This document shows, piece by piece, positions 33,715-43,187 of a stretch of 64,000 bases of DNA. Each line of letters opens with the position of its first letter. Position 1 is the stretch's first letter. The DNA is taken from contig CALRZN010000002.1 in the NCBI GenBank assembly GCA_943372645.1, forward strand, positions 310,001 through 374,000, given 5' to 3'. Origin of the DNA: VBWE01 sp943372645. Its GTDB lineage: Bacteria > Bacteroidota > Bacteroidia > Palsa-965. Position numbers and translations under genes: made by a program. The notes below the pieces were generated by a model, which searched no databases, was not told the origin of the DNA, and saw nothing but the letters and a program-made list of their open reading frames with translations.

Positions 33715-36075
33715 ATGGTGTTACACTATTTTAAAATCGCAACCCGGTTTCTGCTGAAAAACAAGCAATACACGTTTATCAACGTTGCCGGTCTTACTGT
33801 AGGTATGGCTGCATTCCTCCTGATTTTTTTCTGGATACAGGATGAATACCGCTACGATGATTTTCATAAAAACCGTAACCGCGTATATGAACTCTGGAAC
33901 CGCGGGCATTTTGCCGATAAACTGTCGTGCTGGAATGTAACCCCGCGCGTGGCCGCAACGGCGCTGCGCAGCGACTGCCCGGAAGTGGAAAAGGTGTGCC
34001 GGGTGAACTGGACGCAGACCAGTCGCCTGGGTGCGGGAACTGCGAAAACCGATGCCACCGGCAACGTGGTTGATCCGGAATTTCTCGAAGTGTTTACGTT
34101 TCCGCTGCGCAGCGGCGATCTGCATACGGCGCTGCGCGAACCCGGGAACATTGTAATTACTGAAAAACTGGCGAAGCGTCTTTTCGGAACAGCCGATGCT
34201 ATGGGCAAAACGATACGCTATAACAACGAAAAAGATTTTATCGTTACCGGCATTGCGGCCGATCCGCCATCCAACACGCGGTTCAATTTCGAATTCCTGT
34301 TGCCCTGGTCGTTTATGGAGCCTCCCGGGCAGGCCGAAAACAACTGGGGAAATAACTCCACCAAAAACTATGTGCTGGTAACTGCCGGTGCCTCGCTCGA
34401 TGCGTTGCAGGCGCGTGTGAAAGGCTTACGCAAAAAATATGAAAAGGACTACGACGGCGACGAGATGTTCCTTTACCCGATGGAGCGCTGGCGCCTCTAT
34501 TCCACGTTTGAAAACGGCGTGGAAAGCGGCGGACGAATCGAAACCGTTTCCATTTTCTCCATCATCGCCGCCATCATCCTGCTCATTGCCTGCATCAATT
34601 TTATGAACCTGGGCACCGCACGCAGCGAGAAACGCGCGCGGGAAGTAGGCGTCCGCAAAACAGCAGGCGCATCGCGTTACGCGCTCATCTTCCAGTTCCT
34701 CGCCGAGTCGGTTGCGCTTTCGCTCATTTCATTTGTACTTGCGCTCGGCATTGTGCAGCTTTCGCTTCCGTTCTTCAATGAACTTACAGCGAAACAGCTT
34801 GCCGTTGATTATGCATCGCCGTATTTCTGGGCCGGTTCACTGGGGTTTGTTTTGTTTGCAGGTGTACTTGCGGGCTGGTTCCCGGCTTTTTACCTGTCAT
34901 CATTCAAACCGGTGAAAGTGCTGAAAGGTTTAAAACGTGGCGGGCGCAGCGCCATTACCCCGCGGCGTGTGCTGGTGGTGCTGCAGTTTACGTTTGCAGT
35001 TACACTGATTATATGCACGCTTATTATCCGGCAGCAGATTGATTATGTGCAGGACCGCGATGCCGGTTACCGCCGCGAAAATTTAGTGTATCACTACCTG
35101 TCGCCCGACCTCGAAAGGAATTATGAAAAACTGAAAGCGGAACTTAAAGCCGGAAACCTGGTTGAATCCATTTCGCTTTCGAGTTCACCGCTTACACAGG
35201 GCTGGAGTAATTCCACCGGATTTGAATGGACCGGCAAAGACCCCAACGACAAAGCACTGATCGATCGTATGGTTACGGATGACCAGCTGGTAAAAACCGG
35301 CGGGCTGAAACTGGTGGCCGGCCGCGATTTCGACCTGCAGCAGTTTCCTACCGATTCTTCGGGAGCAATCATCAACGAAACGGCGATGCGGCACATGGGA
35401 TTCAAAGATCCCATCGGGCAGATTATTAAAGACGGCGACATGCAGTTTCATGTAATTGGTGTGGTGCAGGATTTCATCCTGAATTCGCCCTATCAGCAGG
35501 TTATCCCGATTGTTATTGAAGGCAACAGCATGCACTGGATTTCCATCATCAACATGCGCCTGCACGATGCCACTGCTGCTGCAGACATAAAAAAGATCGA
35601 AACGCTTTATAAAACGTACAACCCGGAATTTGTGTTTGACCCGGTTTATGTTGAAGATGAATACGCCACCAAATTTGCAGCCGAAGAACGGATGCGCACG
35701 CTGGCCCTGCTTTTTGCCGTGCTCACGGTACTTATTTCATGCATCGGTTTATACGGACTTGCATTGTATACAGCTGAAAACCGCGTGAAAGAAATCGGCA
35801 TCCGCAAAGTGCTGGGCGCATCGGTGGCCAGCGTGGTGTCGCTGCTTTCTGTCAGCTTCCTGAAACTGGTGGCCATTGCGCTGCTCATCGCCACGCCGCT
35901 GGCCTGGTATTTTATGCACAACTGGCTTGCTGACTATCCGTATCATGTCAGCATCAGTGTATGGGTGTTTTTACTTTCCGGCGTCCTGGTGATCGGAATT
36001 GCCATGCTCACCATCAGTGTGCAGGCCATACGTGCGGCGATATCAAACCCGGTAAAAAGCATACGAACGGAATAA
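33715..36075 (+). CDS. FtsX/MacB-type permease 2 of 4
   Basis: 786 residues, same architecture: ATRFLLKNKQYTFINVAGLT start, FMNLGTARSEKRAREVGVRK after the first three-helix block, ISCIGLYGLALYTAENRVKE before the last, and the C-terminal NPVKSIRTE. Twelve bp after permease 1. The periplasmic domains have diverged strongly from permease 1 while the cytoplasmic coupling segments (EVGVRK, EIGIRKVLGA) are kept. That fits all permeases contacting similar ATPases but handling different partners or substrates. Confidence 0.92.
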   Translation: MVLHYFKIATRFLLKNKQYTFINVAGLTVGMAAFLLIFFWIQDEYRYDDFHKNRNRVYELWNRGHFADKLSCWNVTPRVAATALRSDCPEVEKVCRVNWTQTSRLGAGTAKTDATGNVVDPEFLEVFTFPLRSGDLHTALREPGNIVITEKLAKRLFGTADAMGKTIRYNNEKDFIVTGIAADPPSNTRFNFEFLLPWSFMEPPGQAENNWGNNSTKNYVLVTAGASLDALQARVKGLRKKYEKDYDGDEMFLYPMERWRLYSTFENGVESGGRIETVSIFSIIAAIILLIACINFMNLGTARSEKRAREVGVRKTAGASRYALIFQFLAESVALSLISFVLALGIVQLSLPFFNELTAKQLAVDYASPYFWAGSLGFVLFAGVLAGWFPAFYLSSFKPVKVLKGLKRGGRSAITPRRVLVVLQFTFAVTLIICTLIIRQQIDYVQDRDAGYRRENLVYHYLSPDLERNYEKLKAELKAGNLVESISLSSSPLTQGWSNSTGFEWTGKDPNDKALIDRMVTDDQLVKTGGLKLVAGRDFDLQQFPTDSSGAIINETAMRHMGFKDPIGQIIKDGDMQFHVIGVVQDFILNSPYQQVIPIVIEGNSMHWISIINMRLHDATAAADIKKIETLYKTYNPEFVFDPVYVEDEYATKFAAEERMRTLALLFAVLTVLISCIGLYGLALYTAENRVKEIGIRKVLGASVASVVSLLSVSFLKLVAIALLIATPLAWYFMHNWLADYPYHVSISVWVFLLSGVLVIGIAMLTISVQAIRAAISNPVKSIRTE

Positions 36076-36077
36076 CG

Positions 36078-38465
36078 ATGATGAAGAACAACCTGAAACT
36101 CGCGCTCCGGAATTTCCGGAAAGACAAAACCTTTACCGTTGTAAACGTTTTTGGTCTCACCGGCGGCCTGGCCATTGCGCTGCTGCTGTTCCTGTACATC
36201 CGCAACGAAACCTCGTTCGACAAAGCACAGGCCGGTGAACGTCCGCTGTATCGCCTTATTTTTAATGCACAACGCGACGGCAAATCGGAAAAATGGGGCA
36301 GCTCACCCAACATTGCGGGCCCGGCTTTTAAAGAAAACTGCAGCGCGGTAAAAGCGCAGACGCGCCTTATCCGCCACGATTTTGGCGACAATGTGAATGT
36401 GCGTTACGGATCAAAAAAGTTTTTTGAATCGAACTTTTACTGGACCGATTCTTCATTCACCGATGTGTTTCAGCTCGAAATGCTGGCCGGCGACCCGCAA
36501 CGCATCCTGAACAAACCGAACACGGTGCTCATCAGCGAATCGACCGCAAAAAAATATTTTGGTAACCTCAGCCCGGTGGGCCAGGTAATCAATGTGGCCA
36601 ATGCATACGATTGTGAAATTACCGGTGTGTACCGCGACTTCCCGAAGAACGGATCGCTGGATGCTGATTTTCTCGGAAGTATTGTAACCATAAAATGGAT
36701 GGTGAATCAGCTCGTGTGGAGCAATGCCAGTTTTGAAACCTTCGTCGTGTTGCAAAGCGGTACCCGTGTACAAACGGCGGAACAACAAATGAAACAGGTT
36801 GTTGAAACACAGGTAAAAGCAGAAGACCGCTGGTTTACGTTTTCGCTGCAGCCGTACACTGAAATGCACCTGCATTCACCCGATGTGGAAAACAGCTACA
36901 TCAAACGCGTGGGCGATATGAAACAGGTAAAAATTGTGAGTGCACTCGCGCTCATCATATTGCTCATCGGTTGCATCAATTACATGAACTTAGCTACAGC
37001 GCGTTCGCAGAAAAGGTACAAGGAAGTGGGCATCTGCAAAACCGTTGGTGCATCACGCGGTGAACTGGTGCGTCGTTTTTATGCAGAAACTGCGCTGCTC
37101 GTGGGCATTGCTTTTATACTGGCACTGCTGCTTACCGCACTGCTGCTGCCGGCCTTCAATCGTTTTGCAGGAACTGCACTTGTTTTTTCGGCGGTGCTGG
37201 AAACGCCGGTGCTGCTGGCTTCGGGCGGGGCGCTGCTGCTCATCCTCTTTATTTCGGGATCGTATCCCGCATTTTACCTGTCCGCATTCCGTCCGAAAAA
37301 TTTATTCCGCCACAGTTTCCGCCGTGGCAGTTCGGGCGGGCGTGTGCGGCAGGCGCTGGTGGTGGTGCAGTTTACGGTTTCCATTGTCATGATTTTCTCA
37401 ACGTTTATCCTTTACCGGCAGCTGCTGTTTGTGCAAAATGAAAATACGGGCTTCCACCCGGAACAGGTGGTTGCGGTTACCACTTCTGCCGCTTCATCCA
37501 AAGAAGAAATTGCTTCGCTGATGAATGAGGTAAGCAGCCTCAGCAGTGTGCGTGCGGTGTGCCGCGCACAAACCTATCCGGGCAACGGCGGCAGCGGGCG
37601 CACACTTACCCGCGGCGACCAGCCCGAAGACAGCCGCTCACTCACCACCTGCCGCGCCACTGCTGCTGTTACGGAAGTGCTCGGTCTGAAACTGCTAGCC
37701 GGTAAACCATTTACAGACAATGTTACAGACAAAGACACCACCTACCAGGTAATCCTGAATAAAACAGCCGTTGATTTTCTGCGCATGAAACCGGAGGAGG
37801 TAATCGGAAGACGCATGCCCGTTATCAGTGAGCAGGATGAAATTGTGGGCGTGGTTGCTGATTTTCATTTCGAAGACATGCACAAACCCATTGGTGCGTA
37901 TGCTTTTCACAACGCGCCAACGGAAGGCCGGCCCTGTATGCTGGTGCGTGCAGCAGCTGCGGGGATGCACCAGCTGCTGCCGCAACTGGAAACACTGTTC
38001 CGGAAAAATATTCCCGGCAGCGCTTTCGAATACACATTTCTCGACGCACATTTCCGTTCACTGTATGAAAAAGAAGAACAGACGGCACAGCTCACGCTGC
38101 TGTTTTCAATACTGGCAGTGCTGCTGGCCTGTCTCGGGTTGTTCGGCCTGTCGGCATTCCTGGTTGAACAGCGCCTAAAAGAAATAGGTGTGCGCAAAGT
38201 GCTCGGCGCAACGCCCGGCAGAATTACCGCGCTGGTTACCCGCAGTTTTATTATAATGGTGCTGGTGGCTGCCGTAATTGCCTTGCCTCTTGCGGGATGG
38301 CTGATGCAGCAATGGCTGAATGATTTTGCATACCGCATTTCCATTACCTGGATTTATTTTGCAGGCACACTGGCCATCGCACTGGTAACGGCCCTGCTCA
38401 CGGTTTCTTTCCAGGCGGTTCGTGCGGCACGCATGAACCCGGTATTAAGTTTACGAAGCGAATAA
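36078..38465 (+). CDS. FtsX/MacB-type permease 3 of 4
   Basis: Starts at the double ATG 36078/36081, two bases after the previous stop (LKLALRNFRKDKTFTVVNVF); a longer frame from 35961 lies inside the upstream gene and is spurious. 795 residues. The coupling segments are YMNLATARSQKRYKEVGICK, where Cys replaces the usual Arg of EVGIRK, and RLKEIGVRKVLGA. It ends NPVLSLRSE. The substitution is in the loop that contacts the ATPase, so this copy may be specialised or a weaker partner. Confidence 0.92.
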   Translation: MMKNNLKLALRNFRKDKTFTVVNVFGLTGGLAIALLLFLYIRNETSFDKAQAGERPLYRLIFNAQRDGKSEKWGSSPNIAGPAFKENCSAVKAQTRLIRHDFGDNVNVRYGSKKFFESNFYWTDSSFTDVFQLEMLAGDPQRILNKPNTVLISESTAKKYFGNLSPVGQVINVANAYDCEITGVYRDFPKNGSLDADFLGSIVTIKWMVNQLVWSNASFETFVVLQSGTRVQTAEQQMKQVVETQVKAEDRWFTFSLQPYTEMHLHSPDVENSYIKRVGDMKQVKIVSALALIILLIGCINYMNLATARSQKRYKEVGICKTVGASRGELVRRFYAETALLVGIAFILALLLTALLLPAFNRFAGTALVFSAVLETPVLLASGGALLLILFISGSYPAFYLSAFRPKNLFRHSFRRGSSGGRVRQALVVVQFTVSIVMIFSTFILYRQLLFVQNENTGFHPEQVVAVTTSAASSKEEIASLMNEVSSLSSVRAVCRAQTYPGNGGSGRTLTRGDQPEDSRSLTTCRATAAVTEVLGLKLLAGKPFTDNVTDKDTTYQVILNKTAVDFLRMKPEEVIGRRMPVISEQDEIVGVVADFHFEDMHKPIGAYAFHNAPTEGRPCMLVRAAAAGMHQLLPQLETLFRKNIPGSAFEYTFLDAHFRSLYEKEEQTAQLTLLFSILAVLLACLGLFGLSAFLVEQRLKEIGVRKVLGATPGRITALVTRSFIIMVLVAAVIALPLAGWLMQQWLNDFAYRISITWIYFAGTLAIALVTALLTVSFQAVRAARMNPVLSLRSE

Positions 38466-38476
38466 AATAACCGGCC

Positions 38477-40891
38477 ATGATACGACACTATATTACGATT
38501 GCGCTGCGCAACCTTTATAAGCAGAAAGGACTTGCGGTAATCAACATGCTCAGCCTCACGGTAGGAATTGCCTGTTTCACCCTTTTTCTCCTGTATGCCG
38601 TAAATGAATTCAGCTACGACCGTTTCCACGCAAACAGCGAATCCATTTATAAGGTGTATCGCCATATTCCGGCAAAAGGAGGGGAGGAGGCGAAAGATGA
38701 TATATACCTGCCGATGCCGCTTGGCCCTGCATTGAAACAGGAAATAAGCGGTATCCGGAATTATGTGCGTTTTCGCGGCGCATGGGGTAATGATTACATC
38801 CGCATCAACGGAAAGGTGATTACCGGGCCCGGCATTTCGTATGCAGATGCCGCACTTTTTGATGTGTTTTCATTCCCGATGAAGTATGGCAATCCGTCAC
38901 AGGCATTTCAGAAACAGGATGGAATTGTATTAACAGAAACGTCCGCTGCGCAATTGTTTGCACAGGAAAACCCGGTGGGAAAAACGCTTGAAGTAAAAAT
39001 TGCAGATGCGTTCGTTCCCTTTACAGTAACCGGAGTATGTTACGATCCGCCTTCCAACTCGTCGCTGAATTTTAAACTGCTGGCGGGAATGCCTTTTTTT
39101 AACAGCCTCGACGATGGAAAGAAACACGAGCACAACTGGTTCCGGTCGGGTTACACTACGTACATTCAGCTTGCACCCGGCAGCAACGCAAAAGCGATAC
39201 AGCAAACGATGCGAGACTTTTACGGTGCGCATTATCCCGAAGAAAAAGGAGAGCCGGAGGCTACCGCAACAACCTACGGTTTTCTGCCGCTGCGGGAGGT
39301 GCATACTGCAACAGGTATTGAATACAGCGCAGCTGATCCGAAAACAACCTGGATGCTCATCGCAATTGCAGCGGGCATACTGCTCATCTCCTGCATCAAC
39401 TTTACGACACTTGCCATCGGGCGTTCGGCCGGGCGTGCGAAAGAAATCGGGGTGCGCAAAGTAATCGGCGGAACGAAAAAAGCACTGGTGCTTCAGTTTC
39501 TTACCGAGTCGGTATTACTCAGTATCGTTTCCGGAATTTTTGGTTTCCTGCTTGCGTACCTTGCTCTGCCTGCGTTTAATGAAATGACCGGAACGGCTGT
39601 TCCGTTTTCGTTCCGCCAGTTTCCGGAACTGCTGTGGATGCTCGCCGCGCTTGTGCTGTTTGCCGGCCTGCTGGCGGGCAGTTACCCGGCGCTCGTGCTC
39701 TCGGGCTTCAGGCCGCTGGATGTGCTCAAACGCAAACTGAAACTGGACGGGGCCAACTTTTTTACACGCAGCCTTGTCACTGTTCAGTTTACCATTTCGG
39801 CCGGACTCATTATTTCAACAGCAGTTATTTTACGCCAGCTTGATTTTATGCGCAGCAAAAATCCGGGGTTTGAAAAAGAAAATATAATTGTGGTTGCAGG
39901 GAATGAAAACGACACCACCGGTATTTATCCGCTGCTGCGCCAGGAACTGCTCCGCAACCCGCAAATAAAAGGCGTTGCCGGAACAGACATCAGTTTTGGC
40001 GAAGGAAACGGCTGGAGCCTTTCGGGGTTTGATTACAAAGGAAAAAACCGGCAGGTGTATGAATATGCAATTGATGACGCCTATCTCCGTGTGATGGAAA
40101 TTCCGCTGCTTGCCGGGAAAAATGTTGATGCAGCCCGCGCGTCTGACAGCGTGCAGGGCGTTATTGTAAATGAAACCATGATGAAGGAGTTCGGATGGAC
40201 CCCGGAAAACGCAGTTGGGCAGGTGCTTGACGGCTACAGTGAAAACCCCCGCGAAAACCCGGTCGTAATTGGTGTTGTGCGCGATTTTAATTTCCGTCCG
40301 CTCCATGAAAAGGTTGAACCGCAGATGTTCTTCCTGCACAGCAGCAAACACATGCCGTCCAAAATACTGGTGCGCATATACCCGGGAAACCCTGCAAAAG
40401 CACTTGATGCGATTGGCGATGTGTGGAAAAAACAGGTTGCAGATCTGCCGCTTCAGTTTGCTTTCCTGGATGATGAACTTGACCGCTTTTACAAAAACGA
40501 AGACCGGTGGAGCAAAATTACCGGCCGGGCAGGGGCGGTCTGTATTTTCCTCGCCTGCCTGGGCTTGTTCGGCCTAGCGGCACTTACATCGGTTAACCGC
40601 ACCAAAGAAATCGGGATACGTAAAATTCTCGGGGCCACACCCGTGGCTATTGTTAACCTGGTTTCACAGCCTTTTATGCGGATTATCATAATCGCGGTTA
40701 TGATCGCTATCCCGCTGGCCTGGTATGTAATGAACGAATGGTTAAAGGATTTTGCATACCGCACCACCCTCAGCTGGTGGTTGTTTGCCGCCGCCGCGCT
40801 TTGTGCAGTATGCATTGCATACCTCACCATTGCACTGCAAACCCTTCGGGCCGCACGCAGCAACCCGGTAAAAAATTTACGAACAGAATAA
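38477..40891 (+). CDS. FtsX/MacB-type permease 4 of 4
   Basis: 804 residues, same plan: ITIALRNLYKQKGLAVINML start, FTTLAIGRSAGRAKEIGVRK, final block LACLGLFGLAALTSVNRTKE with EIGIRKILGA, and C-terminal NPVKNLRTE. Eleven bp after permease 3 and four bp before the second ATPase, so it most likely pairs with that ATPase. Together the four permeases make up about 9.6 kb of one transcript. Confidence 0.92.
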   Translation: MIRHYITIALRNLYKQKGLAVINMLSLTVGIACFTLFLLYAVNEFSYDRFHANSESIYKVYRHIPAKGGEEAKDDIYLPMPLGPALKQEISGIRNYVRFRGAWGNDYIRINGKVITGPGISYADAALFDVFSFPMKYGNPSQAFQKQDGIVLTETSAAQLFAQENPVGKTLEVKIADAFVPFTVTGVCYDPPSNSSLNFKLLAGMPFFNSLDDGKKHEHNWFRSGYTTYIQLAPGSNAKAIQQTMRDFYGAHYPEEKGEPEATATTYGFLPLREVHTATGIEYSAADPKTTWMLIAIAAGILLISCINFTTLAIGRSAGRAKEIGVRKVIGGTKKALVLQFLTESVLLSIVSGIFGFLLAYLALPAFNEMTGTAVPFSFRQFPELLWMLAALVLFAGLLAGSYPALVLSGFRPLDVLKRKLKLDGANFFTRSLVTVQFTISAGLIISTAVILRQLDFMRSKNPGFEKENIIVVAGNENDTTGIYPLLRQELLRNPQIKGVAGTDISFGEGNGWSLSGFDYKGKNRQVYEYAIDDAYLRVMEIPLLAGKNVDAARASDSVQGVIVNETMMKEFGWTPENAVGQVLDGYSENPRENPVVIGVVRDFNFRPLHEKVEPQMFFLHSSKHMPSKILVRIYPGNPAKALDAIGDVWKKQVADLPLQFAFLDDELDRFYKNEDRWSKITGRAGAVCIFLACLGLFGLAALTSVNRTKEIGIRKILGATPVAIVNLVSQPFMRIIIIAVMIAIPLAWYVMNEWLKDFAYRTTLSWWLFAAAALCAVCIAYLTIALQTLRAARSNPVKNLRTE

Positions 40892-40895
40892 CACC

Positions 40896-41561
40896 ATGAT
40901 CGAACTGAAACACATTTTTAAATGGGTGAACACCGGCGGGAATAAAATTTTCCTGCTCCGCGATATCAACCTCACCATCAGCAAAAGCGAATTTGTATCC
41001 ATCATGGGGCCTTCCGGTTCGGGAAAAACCACGCTGCTGCACACTATCGGGCTGCTCGACGGATTTGATGAGGGCGAATATTTTTTCAACGGCGAAGCCA
41101 TTCACTCCATGCGCGAAAAACAACGCGCACTGCTGTATAAAAAAAACATCGGTTTTGTTTTCCAGGCCTATCACCTGATCGATGAACTGACGGTGTATGA
41201 AAACATTGAAACACCGTTGTTGTACCAGGACTATAAAGCTTCAGAGCGCAAAGCACTGGTTTCGGATATGCTCGACCGGCTTAATATAGTGGGTAAAAAA
41301 GACCTGTTTCCTTCACAGCTTTCGGGCGGGCAGCAGCAGCTGGTGGGCATCGCGCGTGCGCTCGTCGGCAAACCGGATTTGCTGCTGGCAGACGAACCGA
41401 CCGGCAATCTGAATTCAAAGCAGGGCGAAGAAATCATGGAACTATTTCACCGGCTGAATGCAGAAAACGAGGTTACCATCATCCAGGTAACCCACTCCGA
41501 AAAAAATGCATCCTACGGCTCACGCATCATTAACCTGCTCGACGGGCGCATCGAATATTAA
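40896..41561 (+). CDS. ABC transporter ATPase, MacB/LolD type (second of two)
   Basis: Walker A GPSGSGKTT, Q-loop VFQAYHLIDELTVYENI, Walker B LLLADEPTGNL and H-loop QVTHSE are intact. Two conserved positions differ from the first ATPase: the signature reads LSGGQQQLVGIARA (Leu for the usual Arg) and the D-loop reads GNLNSKQ (Asn for Asp). It may be a degenerate half of a heterodimer or simply a divergent copy. 221 residues, ending three bp before the TolC gene. Confidence 0.93.
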   Translation: MIELKHIFKWVNTGGNKIFLLRDINLTISKSEFVSIMGPSGSGKTTLLHTIGLLDGFDEGEYFFNGEAIHSMREKQRALLYKKNIGFVFQAYHLIDELTVYENIETPLLYQDYKASERKALVSDMLDRLNIVGKKDLFPSQLSGGQQQLVGIARALVGKPDLLLADEPTGNLNSKQGEEIMELFHRLNAENEVTIIQVTHSEKNASYGSRIINLLDGRIEY

Positions 41562-41564
41562 ACC

Positions 41565-42971
41565 ATGCGTAAACTAATCACCGGTATTTTAGTTCTCATT
41601 GCTGCAGCGCACAGTTTTGCGGCAGGCGATACCGCTGTCTATAACTTACAGCAGTGTATTGATGCCGCGCTGAAAAACAACGCAACAGTTGCGCAGGCTG
41701 CTTTCCGCGAAGAAACGGGCGCCGCATTGCGTATGCAGTCGCGCGGCGCACTGTTGCCGGCCGTGAGCGCTTACGGAAGCCAGGGCATTAACCAGGGGAA
41801 AAGTATTAACCCCTACACCAACACGTTTATCAACCAGCAGATTGTAACCGGCAATTACGGCATGAATGCGAGCCTCGTGTTGTTCAGTGGGGGAAATAAC
41901 TTCAGCACGATGCGTGCGCAGGTGCTTTCGCATGAAGCAGACCAGCTGAATTACGAACAGACGGCACTCGACATCCGCATTGCAGTTACGCTGGCGTACC
42001 TGCAGGTACTTAGCCTGGAGGAACAACTGGCGCAGGCCGAAAAACAGATGGCCCTGAGCCGGGCACAGCTCGACCGGCTGGCTGCACTGGAAAAAAACGA
42101 AGCGGTTTCACCTGCGTTGCTTTACGAAACGCGCGGGCAACTGGGCAATGAAAAAATAACATACATCAACGCGCAGGCTGCTTTTGAAACGGCAAAACAG
42201 GCGCTTGGTGAACTGATGAACACCACATTCAGCGATCGTGTAAAATTTGAACCGGTGGAAACCGCAGCGGAACAGCAAACCGCAGCAGCGGATCTTTCGG
42301 AAGGATATAACCTGCTGCCCGCATATAAAGCGGCCACATACAGCAGGCGTTCGCGCATCCTGGCCCTGCAGGCAGCGCGCGGCTCGGTGTTGCCGGTGAT
42401 TGCGCTCAACGGCAGCCTGGGTACGAATTTTTCGGATGCTGCCACCACGCAAACGGTAACCGGATCAACCTACGGTACCACGGCCGACTATGTGGTTGTA
42501 AACAACACGGCGGTGCCTGTTTTTTCGCCGCAATACAGTTACAGTACCACGCCCGTTTCGTTTGCCGATCAGTTTACAAACAACCTCGGAACGTATGCCG
42601 GCATCAGTATGCAGGTGCCGCTGTTCAGCGGACTCAGCAAAAAAGCCGCGATAAACCAGGCAAAGGCTTCGGTGCTGCTGGCAGAAAATCAGCAGCGCAC
42701 CGCCGAAACACAGGCACGCATTGCACGCACGCAGGCGCGGCTCAACCTGCTGTATGCCGTGCAACGATACGATGTGTATAAACAACAGGCCGCGGATTAT
42801 GAGGCCGCGTTTAAAATAGCAGTCACCAAATTCGAAAAAGGCGCCATCAGCAGCCTCGAATACCTTACCGCAAAAACAAACAACGACCGCGCCGGTCAAA
42901 ATGTGATCACTGCGAAATACGATTATGTGCTGCGTGCGAAGGTGATGATGTATTATCAGGAGTTAAAATGA
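41565..42971 (+). CDS. TolC-family outer-membrane efflux protein
   Basis: Signal peptide ends at AAHSFA; then the duplicated OEP repeat with long helical hairpins (LQCIDAALKNNATVAQAAFRE start; QRTAETQARIARTQARLNLL and KFEKGAISSLEYLTAKTNND in the second half), as in TolC. 468 residues. It forms the outer-membrane duct of the tripartite efflux system encoded upstream. The TGA stop is the first three bases of repeat copy C (TGATCGTTTTATAG). Confidence 0.93.
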   Translation: MRKLITGILVLIAAAHSFAAGDTAVYNLQQCIDAALKNNATVAQAAFREETGAALRMQSRGALLPAVSAYGSQGINQGKSINPYTNTFINQQIVTGNYGMNASLVLFSGGNNFSTMRAQVLSHEADQLNYEQTALDIRIAVTLAYLQVLSLEEQLAQAEKQMALSRAQLDRLAALEKNEAVSPALLYETRGQLGNEKITYINAQAAFETAKQALGELMNTTFSDRVKFEPVETAAEQQTAAADLSEGYNLLPAYKAATYSRRSRILALQAARGSVLPVIALNGSLGTNFSDAATTQTVTGSTYGTTADYVVVNNTAVPVFSPQYSYSTTPVSFADQFTNNLGTYAGISMQVPLFSGLSKKAAINQAKASVLLAENQQRTAETQARIARTQARLNLLYAVQRYDVYKQQAADYEAAFKIAVTKFEKGAISSLEYLTAKTNNDRAGQNVITAKYDYVLRAKVMMYYQELK

Positions 42972-43128
42972 TCGTTTTATAGCATACATCTTATATTTAG
43001 TCGGCAGTGGCAAGCAGCAGTGGCAGTCGGAAGGTACTTCAAAAGATGAACCTGTTTCTTACGAAAACACGACTGCAACTGTCAACTGCTGCCGCCACTT
43101 ATTATATGATGCATAATTTATTCGATCA
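42969..43128. repeat. Dispersed intergenic repeat, copy C
   Basis: Left end TGATCGTTTTATAG starts at the TolC stop codon; right end ATAATTTATTCGATCA is a decayed inverted copy. The interior has GGCAGT arms and, on the minus strand, the core TCGTAAGAAACAGGTTCATC shared with copy A. No coding potential. Confidence 0.7.
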
Positions 43129-43187
43129 AAAAAAGACAGTTGCACGTACCCCGATAGTTTTTTTACATTTACGGGAATAACACGTTT

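Noticed and set aside
35961..36077. Upstream extension of permease 3
   Set aside because: It lies within permease 2 in another frame; the double ATG at 36078 fits the operon spacing and the family start.
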